A stretch of 64,000 nucleotides of DNA from Candidatus Enterococcus myersii (GTDB lineage Bacteria; Bacillota; Bacilli; Lactobacillales; Enterococcaceae), in NCBI RefSeq assembly GCF_017316025.1, contig NZ_JAFLVT010000017.1, forward strand, positions 1-64,000, read 5' to 3'. Under the pieces are notes generated by a model, which saw only the letters and a program-made list of their open reading frames with translations, was not told the origin of the DNA and did not search any database. Both the position numbers and the translations under genes were made by a program. Below are positions 26,601 to 34,359 of the stretch, one piece after another. How positions within the stretch are numbered: position 1 is the first letter of the stretch; each line of letters begins with the position of its first letter.

Positions 26601-27045
26601 GGAAAAAACGTTAACCGGCGTAGTCTTTACACTATTTGATGAAACAGGGACACAAGAAATTAGTACAAAGTCGACAGATGCGCATGGGAAGCTGACCTTT
26701 ACCGGCTTATTAACAGCAGGTAAAACCTATCACTTACGAGAAGTTGCCCCGTTAGCTGGTTATCTTCCTTTAAACTATGATTTTATAATCAAAGTGGCAA
26801 ATAATGGTGAAATATCTGTTACTTATAACAATAAGGATTGGGACTACACCTCTGATAACAGCGCAACAGGGGATACAAATAATTTTATCGCGCTAATAAT
26901 CAAAAACCAAGCCCGAGGGTCACTACCTAACACCGGAGGAAATGGGCATCACCCATTCCAGTTACTAGGACTAGGCGCTATTTTTGTTGCGGGCATTTTA
27001 GGTTGTTGTTACCAACTAAAAATAAGGCAAAAAGATGCATCTTAA
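23614..27045 (+). CDS. LPxTG-anchored surface adhesin with Cna-B/SpaA-type repeats
   Basis: A 1143-residue surface protein. It has a signal peptide (MKKKGIALAVLLTVIAPF..., about 1-33) and a large N-terminal region. A linker rich in Asn, Lys and Ser lies near 185-235. An isopeptide-type beta-domain (about 620-770) and three Cna-B/SpaA-like domains (about 777-870, 874-975, 985-1075) follow. Each ends in an E-box-like motif: KETKTPTGF, EEQAPAGY and REVAPLAGY. LPNTG at 1104-1108, a hydrophobic helix and a charged tail direct sortase anchoring. I saw no VWA domain. It is probably an adhesin or minor pilin, under its own promoter opposite an Mga-like regulator. No sortase gene lies in the window. 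Confidence 0.9.
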   Translation: MKKKGIALAVLLTVIAPFIIQLCTGFAQTAAAITLPLANKEYLIMENEIVKVQAKAQSEDQRIIWQIHYEKTTDEVTPYKLKFNFVNGEAAPASNWQNERQWLQETSFTAKNEGTLFVTTPKTQTRLRLYIQADRQDCLETATLQNALKKNALTVDTEKYPTVRIVPDVFTGKDAEEKILTMSQTQTNSLNKSDQNKQSVINDSKEENKINSVKTNETRPTDQLAKRTTRAAVTAKDLIISPDVLANVTVKSAAKENGDGIWTAGVKTVSKPNGTQQTGEKNDYSYYQDAIKTNNRYAQFSKGSGSSVIAYPIEAVKKQIKKNGTGSILQYTDTKNKKVDEVIELNFSEVGFYLDSNSDLKPVGAKVTISNIQIGAGPDWLKWDNNDSLYPWLEFSNNLFSGVLYSFVQGFDIDFEFFVKGDTAKLVNFEKNDNSVFTFASLNGYGKGNLHPSKDAENIAIHEFAGLRNKKAGQLVADSLLSQNEGGKYYATADTGGKFDDHLGAANFNLAAVSFALTGTKQSFTMGSTQGRAWNTFASSQVKKVQQKAPTKTVQPIKQYKKGDAWNEPTGASSGFEQRYWNDLDSYDVKNILPWDLPKNYRQIQHNAETGALAAGVPPKTARFVEPNSEHYYFINQETINLYTESILMPESYVITDTLPIGVTIKGALQDVLTLYNLDGQILELSEEEIAYNAKNRELTVTISKENTMNIHKKAAENAFKGRDFSLRVKASVVDKSDETSSAVMTNSAKVKFVYAAESDMEEKLTNKVQTRLKEATVNVTLTKIAEGNVALDGAEFGLFTDKTVSTAKYITKATDKTGKLQFENVIPGQYWLKETKTPTGFQTMEPRQVTITTTGEMTATGISNNQITNKLKPIQIFLEKIDSNAQALSGAVFKLVNQATKQEYPFVATKEAGKYVLENCPTGSYKLIEEQAPAGYEKISDAIGTLKITDTGEITYSLKGATVDKTKDTIKVNLPKVQNHLKKFDLTLVKKDAATEKTLTGVVFTLFDETGTQEISTKSTDAHGKLTFTGLLTAGKTYHLREVAPLAGYLPLNYDFIIKVANNGEISVTYNNKDWDYTSDNSATGDTNNFIALIIKNQARGSLPNTGGNGHHPFQLLGLGAIFVAGILGCCYQLKIRQKDAS

Positions 27046-27317
27046 TGGAAAGACGATTATTTTTTTCTAGCAGCCCTTTTCCTTTCGTTTCTGGTAAAGT
27101 GCCCCAAGATCCTAAATGGCTTACCAGAAAAAAGAGCCGCAAATACAAAACTACCAAGAAACTGCTGAAATACCAGCAGCTCCCCATTCCATCGATAGGC
27201 CAGATTAAGTGTTAGAAACGCTGATTCCAACTGGATGAGTCTGAACCTGTAAAATGCATTAGCAAAAACAAACGAAGGCGATTTAATTCGTGACTGCAAA
27301 AATTAGGAGGAATAAAG
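27046..27317 (+). other. Gene-free stretch with decayed coding character after the adhesin
   Basis: No ORF with a credible RBS is present, although several short frames look protein-like. It lies between the adhesin and a pilin relic and may be degraded pilus-locus DNA. I see no clear terminator for the adhesin gene. Confidence 0.35.
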
Positions 27318-27491
27318 ATGAGAAAAAATTCAAAGATTTTATGTATTTTAACGATGTTTTTCGTGTTATTACCGTTATTTTGGATATTTGGTGAAAAAGA
27401 TGCAGCAGCGGCCATTGAAACGCAAACAGTCAAGCTGCACAAAAGACAGTTTGAAAATTATCCCAATGAAAAAACGTCCAATTTAAAGTGA
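27318..27491 (+). pseudogene. Truncated pilin-type surface protein gene (signal peptide plus first residues)
   Basis: An ATG with the strong RBS TTAGGAGG opens a 57-codon frame. A signal peptide is followed by AIETQTVKLHKRQFENYPNEK and a stop. Ala-rich cleavage followed by a TQTVxLHKR segment is the typical N-terminus of enterococcal and streptococcal major pilins, which are normally several hundred residues long. The next 200 bases show no continuing frame, no Cna-B domain and no LPxTG. It is read as a pilin gene remnant downstream of the adhesin. A short secreted peptide is a less likely alternative. Confidence 0.6.
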
Positions 27492-27700
27492 AGGTCAAAA
27501 AAAGTGGCCAAAGTTTTTAGTTACAAAAAATTGTTCCAAATCTTAACCAATTGCAAGTGCAGTTACCCTATGAAAATAAATCTTCAATAGGAAAATTCGC
27601 AACGAAAATAAATGACGAAATAAAAGACGAATTATTTCGGTTTTTTCTTAATTGGTGTTAGATTTTAAAAGTAGTTTTTAGATGAAGGGAAGTCCTTAAA

Positions 27701-28075
27701 GTGTTAAATGAAAAATTACTTGAAGTTTTAAATCATGAAGGTGCCGTTACTATTATTACCTCCAGCCAACAAGCACCAGGCTTTCATGCAGTGAACACGT
27801 GGAACAGTTATATCCATGTAATTGATGATAAATTATATATTCCAGCCGCAGGTATGCATTCAACTGAAGCAGATGTAAAAAAGAATAATCAAGTGCTTGT
27901 CACACTAGGTAGTAAGGAAGTTGAAGGAACAGTCGGGGCTGGCGCGGGTTTTCATATTCTTGGTCGTGCAAGTTTTATTACAGAAGGTCCCATTTATGAT
28001 CAAATGAAAGCCGACTTGCCATTTTTATCCCGAGTATTAGAAATTACAGTTGAAAAAGTCACGCAAAAAATTTAA
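27701..28075 (+). CDS. Pyridoxamine 5'-phosphate oxidase-family (FMN-binding split barrel) protein
   Basis: A 124-residue protein from GTG with AAGGGA upstream. It shows the split-barrel pattern: EGAVTIITSSQQAPGFHAVNTW, DDKLYIPAAGMHSTEADVKKNNQVLVTLGS and GFHILGRASFITEGP. Small single-domain relatives bind FMN or F420-like cofactors and are often annotated as PNPOx-like. It is short compared with true PdxH, and no pyridoxal pathway gene is nearby. A flavin-dependent reductase or storage role is possible. The gene is monocistronic, ending at a hairpin terminator. Confidence 0.78.
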   Translation: MLNEKLLEVLNHEGAVTIITSSQQAPGFHAVNTWNSYIHVIDDKLYIPAAGMHSTEADVKKNNQVLVTLGSKEVEGTVGAGAGFHILGRASFITEGPIYDQMKADLPFLSRVLEITVEKVTQKI

Positions 28076-28105
28076 AGATTTTAGCATTTCTATATCACTA
28101 GATAG

Positions 28106-28150
28106 CGCTTGTAGTACTAATGAATTCTATTAGCACTACAAGCGTTTTTT
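28106..28150 (+). terminator. Rho-independent terminator
   Basis: CGCTTGTAGTACTAAT pairs with ATTAGCACTACAAGCG (one mismatch) and is followed by six Ts. The remaining 28151-28383 holds no ORF. Confidence 0.88.
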
Positions 28151-28383
28151 AGCTGTTACACGTATATTTTTTTTACAAGGGAAAACGGTAATTTGACTGC
28201 TTTTGCGTTACCCGAACTTTTCAAACTCTCTGCTAAGAAATAAGCAAGCAGCTACGAAAATGAAAAGCCCTTTTAATAAATTTTGGTCTTATGTAGCAAG
28301 GTTGAAGGATTTTCTTATTGTTGCAGATTGTTTTGCGTCGCTTTTGCATTTTCTTTGGGCTACAATAAAATGGAGGTGAGATA

Positions 28384-29232
28384 ATGATTTTACAAACAAT
28401 TTTATTATTATTCGGCGGTGCATTAGGTGGTATTTTAGGCGCTGTCTTGGGCATTGGTGGTGGCATTATTTTGACGCCATTTTTGACTTTAGTCATTGGT
28501 CTGGATATCAAATATGCTATTGCAGCTAGCATTATTAGTGTGATTGCGACAAGTTCTGGGGCGACGATTGCCTATTTGAAAGACGATATGCTCAATTTGC
28601 GAATTGCAATGTTTTTGGAAATTGCAACAACGATTGGAGCGATTGTCGGGGCAATTTTAGCAAGTATAGTGGCACCCCAATTTCTTTTTGTTTTGTTTGG
28701 TGGTTTTTTATTATTTTCAGCAGTAAATATGATTCAAAAATTAGTAAATAAAAAGACAGAAAAGATTGCGGTAACTTCTGATCCATTGGCTGAAAAATTG
28801 AAACTCAATGGCTCTTACTTTGAAAAAACGACCCAGCAGAAAGTCGACTATCAAGTTGAAAAAGTACCAGCGGGGTTTGCCATGATGTTAGCAGCTGGTT
28901 TGGCTTCTGGTTTACTTGGTATTGGTAGTGGCGTTTTTAAAGTAACCGCAATGGATACGATTATGAAGATGCCTTTAAAACCCTCCAGTGCTACGAGTAA
29001 TTTGATGATGGGAGTAACTGCGGCGGCATCGGCAATGGTCTATTTTTTCAACGGCACGATTATTCCAGAGGTTGCAGCACCACTTTCATTAGGGGTTCTA
29101 GCTGGAGCACTGCTAGGTTCTCGCATTATGCAGCACTTGCAACCAAAATGGATTCGTTTCATCTTTATTCCCGTCTTGGTTTTAATGGGACTACAAATGG
29201 TCTTACGCGGATTTGGGGTGAATATTGGATGA
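28384..29232 (+). CDS. TauE/SafE-family anion permease
   Basis: A 282-residue polytopic membrane protein with about eight helices in two halves. Both halves carry the family repeat: GGALGGILGAVLGIGGGIILTPF near the N-terminus and AGLASGLLGIGSGVFKVTAMD in the second half. TauE/SafE proteins move sulfite, sulfoacetate or related organic anions. The gene overlaps the DUF1634 gene by four bases (ATGA), so they are translationally coupled. RBS GGAGGTGA is strong. Confidence 0.9.
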   Translation: MILQTILLLFGGALGGILGAVLGIGGGIILTPFLTLVIGLDIKYAIAASIISVIATSSGATIAYLKDDMLNLRIAMFLEIATTIGAIVGAILASIVAPQFLFVLFGGFLLFSAVNMIQKLVNKKTEKIAVTSDPLAEKLKLNGSYFEKTTQQKVDYQVEKVPAGFAMMLAAGLASGLLGIGSGVFKVTAMDTIMKMPLKPSSATSNLMMGVTAAASAMVYFFNGTIIPEVAAPLSLGVLAGALLGSRIMQHLQPKWIRFIFIPVLVLMGLQMVLRGFGVNIG

Positions 29233-29606
29233 GGACAAGTAATGAGCAAAAAGAAATTCAAGCAGTCGAGTTTGCAATTGGGAAAATTTTACGCATTGGG
29301 GTAATTGTTTCGGCTGCGATCATCTTTTTTGGTTTAGTTTTACTTTTAACAAAAGGTGGGACTGGCTATAAATTAAACGAAACACCCAATACGTTGACCT
29401 TAATTTTGACTGGATTATGGGCCTTAAAACCCGGGGCCTATATTATGGCTGGAATTTTTTGTCTAATCTTAACACCAGTCCTCCGGGTAGTGGTTTCAAT
29501 CTATGCTTTTTTGAAAGAAAAGGACTATTTATATGTCACCATTACCATAATAGTTTTAATTATCTTATTGATTGGTATTTTTACGGGCTTTGTCGAAAGA
29601 AAATAG
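29229..29606 (+). CDS. DUF1634 membrane protein, TauE/SafE partner
   Basis: A 125-residue protein with three hydrophobic helices. The start ATG overlaps the permease stop; longer in-frame starts inside the permease gene are unlikely. The motif ILRIGVIVSAAIIFFGLVL and a C-terminal LKEKDYLYVTITIIVLIILLIG fit DUF1634, which is frequently found directly after TauE/SafE genes. It probably acts as an accessory subunit. A hairpin terminator follows. Confidence 0.82.
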   Translation: MRTSNEQKEIQAVEFAIGKILRIGVIVSAAIIFFGLVLLLTKGGTGYKLNETPNTLTLILTGLWALKPGAYIMAGIFCLILTPVLRVVVSIYAFLKEKDYLYVTITIIVLIILLIGIFTGFVERK

Positions 29607-29616
29607 TAAAAAATTT

Positions 29617-29695
29617 GGACCGCATAAATGACACAGTAAAATAGCATTGGCTACTAGGCTAGTGGTGTCAGTTTATGGGTCCATTTTTATTTTCA
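29617..29695 (+). terminator. Terminator of the TauE/DUF1634 operon
   Basis: GGACC-CATAAA pairs with TTTATG-GTCC, with an inner GACAC/GTGTC stem, before an ATTTTTATTTT run. Confidence 0.65.
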
Positions 29696-29774
29696 TAATA
29701 AAATTTATTTACTCCGTGTTTCAATTGAAATTTTGGTCTTGTAGTAGGTAACAACATGAGGATGCAAAGTTTTT

Positions 29775-30095
29775 TTAATGCCCACTAGTGACTTTGATCC
29801 CAATAATTCCCACCAGCAATAACGCTACGAATAACCAAGTTAAAGGTGCTAATTTATCATGGAAAAAAACCACACCGACGATGATGGAGCCAACAGCGCC
29901 AATTCCTGTCCAAACTGGATAAGAAAGACTCATTGGCAACACCTTAATAGCTTTTGATAAAAATAAAAAACTGGCGATCATCCCTAAAATTGTATAAATC
30001 GAATAGTCCAGCTTGGCAAAACCTTCACTCGCTTTCATCATCGTTGACCAAAAGACTTCTAAAATACCTGCTAACCCTAAATAAATCCACGCCAT
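29775..30095 (-). CDS. Small multidrug resistance family transporter, SugE/Gdx-like
   Basis: 106 residues from the ATG behind AGGAGG; an upstream in-frame start at 30125 lacks an RBS. Four helices span nearly the whole length, with the essential membrane glutamate Glu13 (LAGILEVFWST). The segment SYPVWTGIGAVGSIIVGV resembles the Gdx (SugE) subgroup, which exports guanidinium, more than the QacE drug-export subgroup. SMR proteins act as antiparallel dimers coupled to protons. I saw no guanidine riboswitch upstream. Confidence 0.85.
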   Translation of the reverse strand: MAWIYLGLAGILEVFWSTMMKASEGFAKLDYSIYTILGMIASFLFLSKAIKVLPMSLSYPVWTGIGAVGSIIVGVVFFHDKLAPLTWLFVALLLVGIIGIKVTSGH

Positions 30096-30244
30096 TTTAA
30101 TGCGCCTCCTAAATATTTTTAGCAAATGGTGTCCTACTTTTTGTAAAAGGATACCTTAAACTAGGGACAATGAATTTTTGAAAAATAGTGTCAGTTTCAA
30201 AAATGTTGCCTCAATATAAAGGTCCTCTGATCAGCAAGACAAAA

Positions 30245-30298
30245 TAAAAAAAGAGGGCACCATTCCTACAAAGACCTAACGGAATGGTTTCCTCTTTA
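30245..30298 (-). terminator. Terminator of the fetAB-proC operon
   Basis: Read on the minus strand, AGAGG-aa-ACCATTCC pairs with GGAATGGT-gc-CCTCT before a run of seven Ts. A small GCTGC/GCAGC hairpin precedes it. Its ACC/GGT core looks superficially like a T-box terminator but lacks a T-box. Confidence 0.8.
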
Positions 30299-30409
30299 AG
30301 CTGCCCGGTAGCAGCGAATAATTGATTTGCTTGATTGAAATTTTAGCACAAGGGGGCAAAAAGTCAATTGGTGTCACTCAAATGAGCAAATTCTTACTGA
30401 TTTCTGACA

Positions 30410-31192
30410 CTATTCTGACATTGTTGCATCAATTGCGGCAATTAAAGCATGACGAAAGTTGTTTGCTTCTAAAGCAGCTACCCCGCGAATTGTGGAACCA
30501 CCTGGTGACGTAACGCCATCTTTTAGTGCTGCAGGGTGAATTTTACTTTCTATGGCTAACTTCGCTGTTCCTTGCAACATTTGTTCCACTAATTCATAAG
30601 CTAACTCGCGTTTTAAGCCATGAAGCACCCCAGCATCGCCTAAACTTTCAATGAACATCGCAACAAAAGCTGGCGTGCAGCCAGCAATAGAACCCACAAT
30701 TTCTAAGTCAGTTTCTGGTACCTCATAGACAGAACCGAGTGGGGCTAAACTTTTTAGAATAAATTCCTTCGCTTCTTGTTTGATATTTTTTGTAAAACTT
30801 ATTCCCAAAACACCTGCGCCAACTTGAACAGGGGTGTTCGGAATGCAGTGAGCAAAAGGATAATCTGTTCCAAGCACTGCTTTCATGTCACTTAAAGTTA
30901 CGCCACCAGCTACGGAAACAATTGGAATATTCTTGGCTAATACAGTTTGGGGCAACGATTTTAAAATGGGTAGGACACTGCTATTATTGGTCGCAATGAT
31001 CAGTAAATCCATGGCAGTTAAATCAGATAAATCAGTTAACAGCGTGAAACCCAATTCCTTTTGTAAATTTTCTGCGGTTTGGCTGTGACCTGCTTTAACG
31101 TAAATATCTAAAGCGGCTACCTTGTCATCATGAAGCATCCCTTTAATTAGCGCACTCCCAATTTGACCCGCACCAAAAAACGCAATTTTCAT
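30410..31192 (-). CDS. proC: Pyrroline-5-carboxylate reductase
   Basis: A 260-residue enzyme with the Rossmann motif FGAGQIGSALIKG at the N-terminus and IVSVAGGVTLSDMK. The C-terminal DGVTSPGGSTIRGVAALE is diagnostic of ProC. It reduces 1-pyrroline-5-carboxylate to L-proline with NAD(P)H in the cytosol. RBS GGAGGAAT precedes the ATG. It follows the fetAB transporter genes on the same strand with only 31 bases between and appears co-transcribed, although no metabolic link is obvious. Confidence 0.93.
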   Translation of the reverse strand: MKIAFFGAGQIGSALIKGMLHDDKVAALDIYVKAGHSQTAENLQKELGFTLLTDLSDLTAMDLLIIATNNSSVLPILKSLPQTVLAKNIPIVSVAGGVTLSDMKAVLGTDYPFAHCIPNTPVQVGAGVLGISFTKNIKQEAKEFILKSLAPLGSVYEVPETDLEIVGSIAGCTPAFVAMFIESLGDAGVLHGLKRELAYELVEQMLQGTAKLAIESKIHPAALKDGVTSPGGSTIRGVAALEANNFRHALIAAIDATMSE

Positions 31193-31223
31193 CTAAATTC
31201 CTCCTCATAATCAATTAAAAATT

Positions 31224-31982
31224 TTAGCGAAGTTGTAAATCATGGTTGAAATAATTTTTATACGCTTTGTAACCGGCGATAATTGCACCAAGGCTTGTAG
31301 TTGAAAGTAACATAAAAGTTACCATGATTTGATATTTGATCGCATGTACAGGATCAACGCCGGCAAAAATCAGACCCGACATCATGCCCGGCAAGCTTAC
31401 TAACCCCACCGTTTTGGCAGAGTCAATAGTCGGCTGCATCGCTGTTTTAATACTTTCTTGCAAAATCGGTAAAGCGGCTAGTTTTACCGGAGCGCCAAGC
31501 GCAAGTTTTTCTAAAACCTGCTGTCTTTGGTCATGGAACTTAGCGTACAAATTGCGATAACATAAGCCAATCGCAATCATAGCGTTACTAGCTATCATAC
31601 CGCTAATTGGAATAATTTGCGAAGGAATGAATTTGATTGCCCCTGTTGCAATTAAAACGCCCATAGTAAGATAAGTGCTAATAAAAATTGCCACAAGGGA
31701 ATCAAGAAAATGTTTATGAATGCTGGGGTTACGTTTATGGGCATTCCAAGCAGCATTTAAAACAATGAAAAAACTCATGCAGGTTGTTAACCAGAAATTA
31801 TTGACTTGAAATAAATATTTTAAAAGATAACCGACAATAAATAATTGAATAACAGCCCGTAATATACTGTAAAAAATATCGCGACTTAAGCCCAATTGCT
31901 CCTTATAGCTAATGGCAACTGCAACTAAGACCAAAAAAAAGGCTAAAACTAATGACTGATTATTAACGGCTAATTGATTCAT
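31224..31982 (-). CDS. fetB: FetB-type metal-export ABC permease (UPF0014)
   Basis: A 252-residue permease with about seven helices. Typical UPF0014 segments are AVAISYKEQLGLSRDIFYSILRAVIQLFIVGYLL, AMQPTIDSAKTVGLVSLPGMMSGLIFAG and a basic C-terminus. In E. coli FetAB exports iron and supports peroxide resistance. Its start overlaps the end of the ATPase gene by 20 bases, so the two are translationally coupled. Confidence 0.88.
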   Translation of the reverse strand: MNQLAVNNQSLVLAFFLVLVAVAISYKEQLGLSRDIFYSILRAVIQLFIVGYLLKYLFQVNNFWLTTCMSFFIVLNAAWNAHKRNPSIHKHFLDSLVAIFISTYLTMGVLIATGAIKFIPSQIIPISGMIASNAMIAIGLCYRNLYAKFHDQRQQVLEKLALGAPVKLAALPILQESIKTAMQPTIDSAKTVGLVSLPGMMSGLIFAGVDPVHAIKYQIMVTFMLLSTTSLGAIIAGYKAYKNYFNHDLQLR

Positions 31983-32616
31983 TGGTGATTTTCCCCTTTT
32001 CTAACCACAATATTTTGCTGGCACTGTGAATTTCTGCTGGATCGTGGGTCACTTGGATGATGGTGATGTTTTCTTTTTGAAGTGTTGCAATCAAATTGTG
32101 GACAATCCTTTTACTTTTTTCATCTAAGCCGACCGTTACCTCATCCAATAATAAAACTTTAGGTAAAAACATAATATTACGAATTAAGGCGACCCGTTGT
32201 TTTTCACCACCGGAAAGTTCAGTGATTTTTTTGGCGAGGTAGTTCTGAGGTAAGGCGACAAGCTGTAACAATTCTTCGGCTCGTTGATGATTGAAATCTT
32301 GATTACGAACAGTGGCAGGAAAAGATAAGTTATCGTAAACTGTTTTTCCAAAAAGACTTGGCTGTTGAAAGCAGTAGGAAACTTGTTGCCGATAAGTAGC
32401 TATCTCATAATCAGACTGCTTGTTATCCTCAAAATAAATCGTGCCAGCAGTTGGTGTGAGTAACGTCGCAATTAATTTGAGCAGTGTGCTTTTACCACCA
32501 CCGGAAGGCCCAGTTAAAGTTAAAAATTCTCCTTGTGATAAAGTGAAACTGATTTGATCGATAATCTTTTGATTTTCAACGGTGTATTCCACCTCAGATA
32601 GACGTAATAATGACAT
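31963..32616 (-). CDS. fetA: FetA-type ABC transporter ATP-binding protein
   Basis: 217 residues from the ATG behind AAGGAG; the eight extra codons upstream contain the RBS and are rejected. Walker A is GPSGGGKST, the signature is ELSGGEKQRVALIRN and Walker B is VLLLDEVTVGLD. It should energise the FetB permease encoded directly downstream. Both genes together form a two-component transporter without a binding protein, as expected for an exporter. Confidence 0.88.
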   Translation of the reverse strand: MSLLRLSEVEYTVENQKIIDQISFTLSQGEFLTLTGPSGGGKSTLLKLIATLLTPTAGTIYFEDNKQSDYEIATYRQQVSYCFQQPSLFGKTVYDNLSFPATVRNQDFNHQRAEELLQLVALPQNYLAKKITELSGGEKQRVALIRNIMFLPKVLLLDEVTVGLDEKSKRIVHNLIATLQKENITIIQVTHDPAEIHSASKILWLEKGKITNESISR

Positions 32617-32879
32617 AAAATTCTCCTTAGTTTTAATCATTCAACTATTTATTTTAAATGAGTTAGTTGTTAAATTCTATTGACAGGACTTAAATGAAAA
32701 AGGCTATCAATCATGTAGAAGTGGGCAAAAAATTACAATAAAAATGTTTTAAGCAGCCATGAATTCCTGCAAGCCCTCTTTTTAGAACAGATGCTTTACA
32801 AAGTGAAGTTGTCAGCAGACTTTTGGTGTAAGTTCGTTATAATAAAATTGGCAAGTTGTTTTAAAGGAGAGGGTAATCA

Positions 32880-33674
32880 ATGGTAGCAATTAAAGTCGTA
32901 ATGAGTGATGTAGATGGCACAATTTTGAATTTTCACCACCAAATTAGTAATAATTTAAAAAATGAAGTCAAGAAATTAACAGCCAAAGGCATTCCTTTTG
33001 TTTTAGCTTCAGCTCGTTCACCAGAAGGAATGAAACAAATTAGTCGTGAGTTAGCACTGGAAAATGTGCCACTTGTGGCTTTTAACGGAGCTTTGATTTT
33101 AAAAGAGGCTACGACTATTTTTACCAAGCCCCTTGAAAAATATGAGGTTATGCGGATCCTCACGTTATTAGCGGCTCATTTTCCTAACATCGGAATTAAT
33201 CTTTATAGTGAAAACAACTGGTACGTCAATAAAGTCGATGAGCACATCAAAGGTGAAAGCAAAATTACGCAATTAACACCAAAAGTTGCAGATTTAGCTT
33301 CTTTAGCGGCAACTGTGCCGGTCCATAAATTGCTTTTAATCGCAAGTGAAGCTGAGATTAGTGCAGCCTATGAATTTTTAACACCTCAAGTAACCACTAG
33401 TGCACTTTATTTATCAAAAGAAAATTATTTAGAAATAACGCATCGCGCGGTTTCAAAAGCTGAAGCACTACGAAAGATTGCAGCTTATTATCAAATAACT
33501 TGCAGAGAAATTATGGCCTTTGGAGACAATTACAATGATCTACCTATGCTAAAAGCAGCTGGTATTGGCATTGCGATGGCAAATGCGCCCCTTGCAGTAA
33601 AAAAAGCCGCAGACAAAGTAACCAAAACAAATGACGAAGATGGTGTGGCTTCTGTTTTAGCAAAACTACAATGA
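32880..33674 (+). CDS. Cof-type HAD-superfamily phosphatase
   Basis: A 264-residue member of the Cof/HAD-IIB class. Motif I is MSDVDGTILNF, with the nucleophile Asp and acid/base Asp two residues later. Motif II is VLASARS. The C-terminal GDNYNDLPMLKAAGIGIAMANA contains the Mg-binding aspartates. Such enzymes dephosphorylate sugar phosphates, flavin precursors or pyridoxal phosphate in the cytosol. The substrate is not predictable. It is monocistronic, with RBS AAAGGAGAGG. Confidence 0.9.
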   Translation: MVAIKVVMSDVDGTILNFHHQISNNLKNEVKKLTAKGIPFVLASARSPEGMKQISRELALENVPLVAFNGALILKEATTIFTKPLEKYEVMRILTLLAAHFPNIGINLYSENNWYVNKVDEHIKGESKITQLTPKVADLASLAATVPVHKLLLIASEAEISAAYEFLTPQVTTSALYLSKENYLEITHRAVSKAEALRKIAAYYQITCREIMAFGDNYNDLPMLKAAGIGIAMANAPLAVKKAADKVTKTNDEDGVASVLAKLQ

Positions 33675-33925
33675 CGATAACAAAAAAAGAAAAGAGGGAC
33701 TAATTTTTGTCCCTAAAAAATTGCGGTTTTTTTTATCGCCGATTAAAATTTTGAAAAATTGTCCTACATGCTTATTTTAATAGCTTGTTTTATTTAAAAA
33801 TCGGGAAGTATTAAACTTGCGATTGTTACCGTAATGTAAAAATTATTTGAATAATCAGTGAATTTTATTTACAAGCGTTATTTTACATGGTATAACCTTC
33901 CAAAAGAGAGTTTGAGGTGGTTCCC

Positions 33926-34105
33926 ATGAAAAAAGAAGAAGTGTGTATCAATGCGATTTATGAAGCAGATGTGATTGGTTATGAGGAACGAAAAACAGTC
34001 AAAGTTATTAGTATTTTAGAGCGAACTGTAACGGTCGAAGTTTTAGATTGCGGGCTGGTGGCCTTAGCAAAAATTGCCACGATGGAAGCTGCACTGACTG
34101 CTTAA
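33926..34105 (+). CDS. Small conserved-looking protein of unknown function
   Basis: A 59-codon ORF from ATG 33926 with GAGGTGG five to six bases upstream; an in-frame GTG at 33917 is inside the RBS. The acidic N-terminus (KKEEV) is followed by alternating hydrophobic and charged residues (VKVISILERTVTVEVLDCGLVALAKI) that suggest a small beta-barrel of KOW/DUF2187 style. I do not recognise it with certainty. It has about 240 bases of non-coding DNA on each side. Confidence 0.5.
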   Translation: MKKEEVCINAIYEADVIGYEERKTVKVISILERTVTVEVLDCGLVALAKIATMEAALTA

Positions 34106-34279
34106 GTAAAAGTTTTATTTAAAGAATAAGGTGAAATTTGCTTGTTTTGATCTCTTTGGTTGTCTTAATTTTTACGTCATAAAGACAAAACTAGACTTTC
34201 AATTTTATAAACTTTCATCTGGAGTGTAGCGGAAAATAATTAAAAAAGGGCTTATGTAGTTGTAGTCCAGCAGAAATAA

Positions 34280-34344
34280 AAAAATACTCAAAAGTTTGAT
34301 TTCTCACGGTGATTAAGGTTAGATTCATTCTTTTGAGTATTTTT
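34280..34344. terminator. Bidirectional terminator
   Basis: AAAAATACTCAAAAG pairs with CTTTTGAGTATTTTT around a 35-base loop, between convergent genes. The bases before it (34106-34279) hold nothing recognisable. Confidence 0.75.
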
Positions 34345-34359
34345 ATTTACAGCAAAAAA

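Noticed and set aside
27003-27215. 70-residue plus-strand ORF overlapping the adhesin end
   Set aside because: It starts inside the adhesin's LPxTG anchor region in another frame, lacks an RBS, and shows no domain. The area is described as decayed DNA.
30100-30340. Possible guanidine riboswitch or T-box before the SMR gene
   Set aside because: The ACCATTCC/GGAATGGT hairpin is best explained as the proC terminator. No ACGR loops, guanidine-I core or T-box sequence could be found.
33690-33735. AGGGAC/GTCCCT hairpin after the HAD phosphatase gene as terminator
   Set aside because: The six-base stem is followed by A residues, and a T-run appears only 12 bases later. It is too weak to call.
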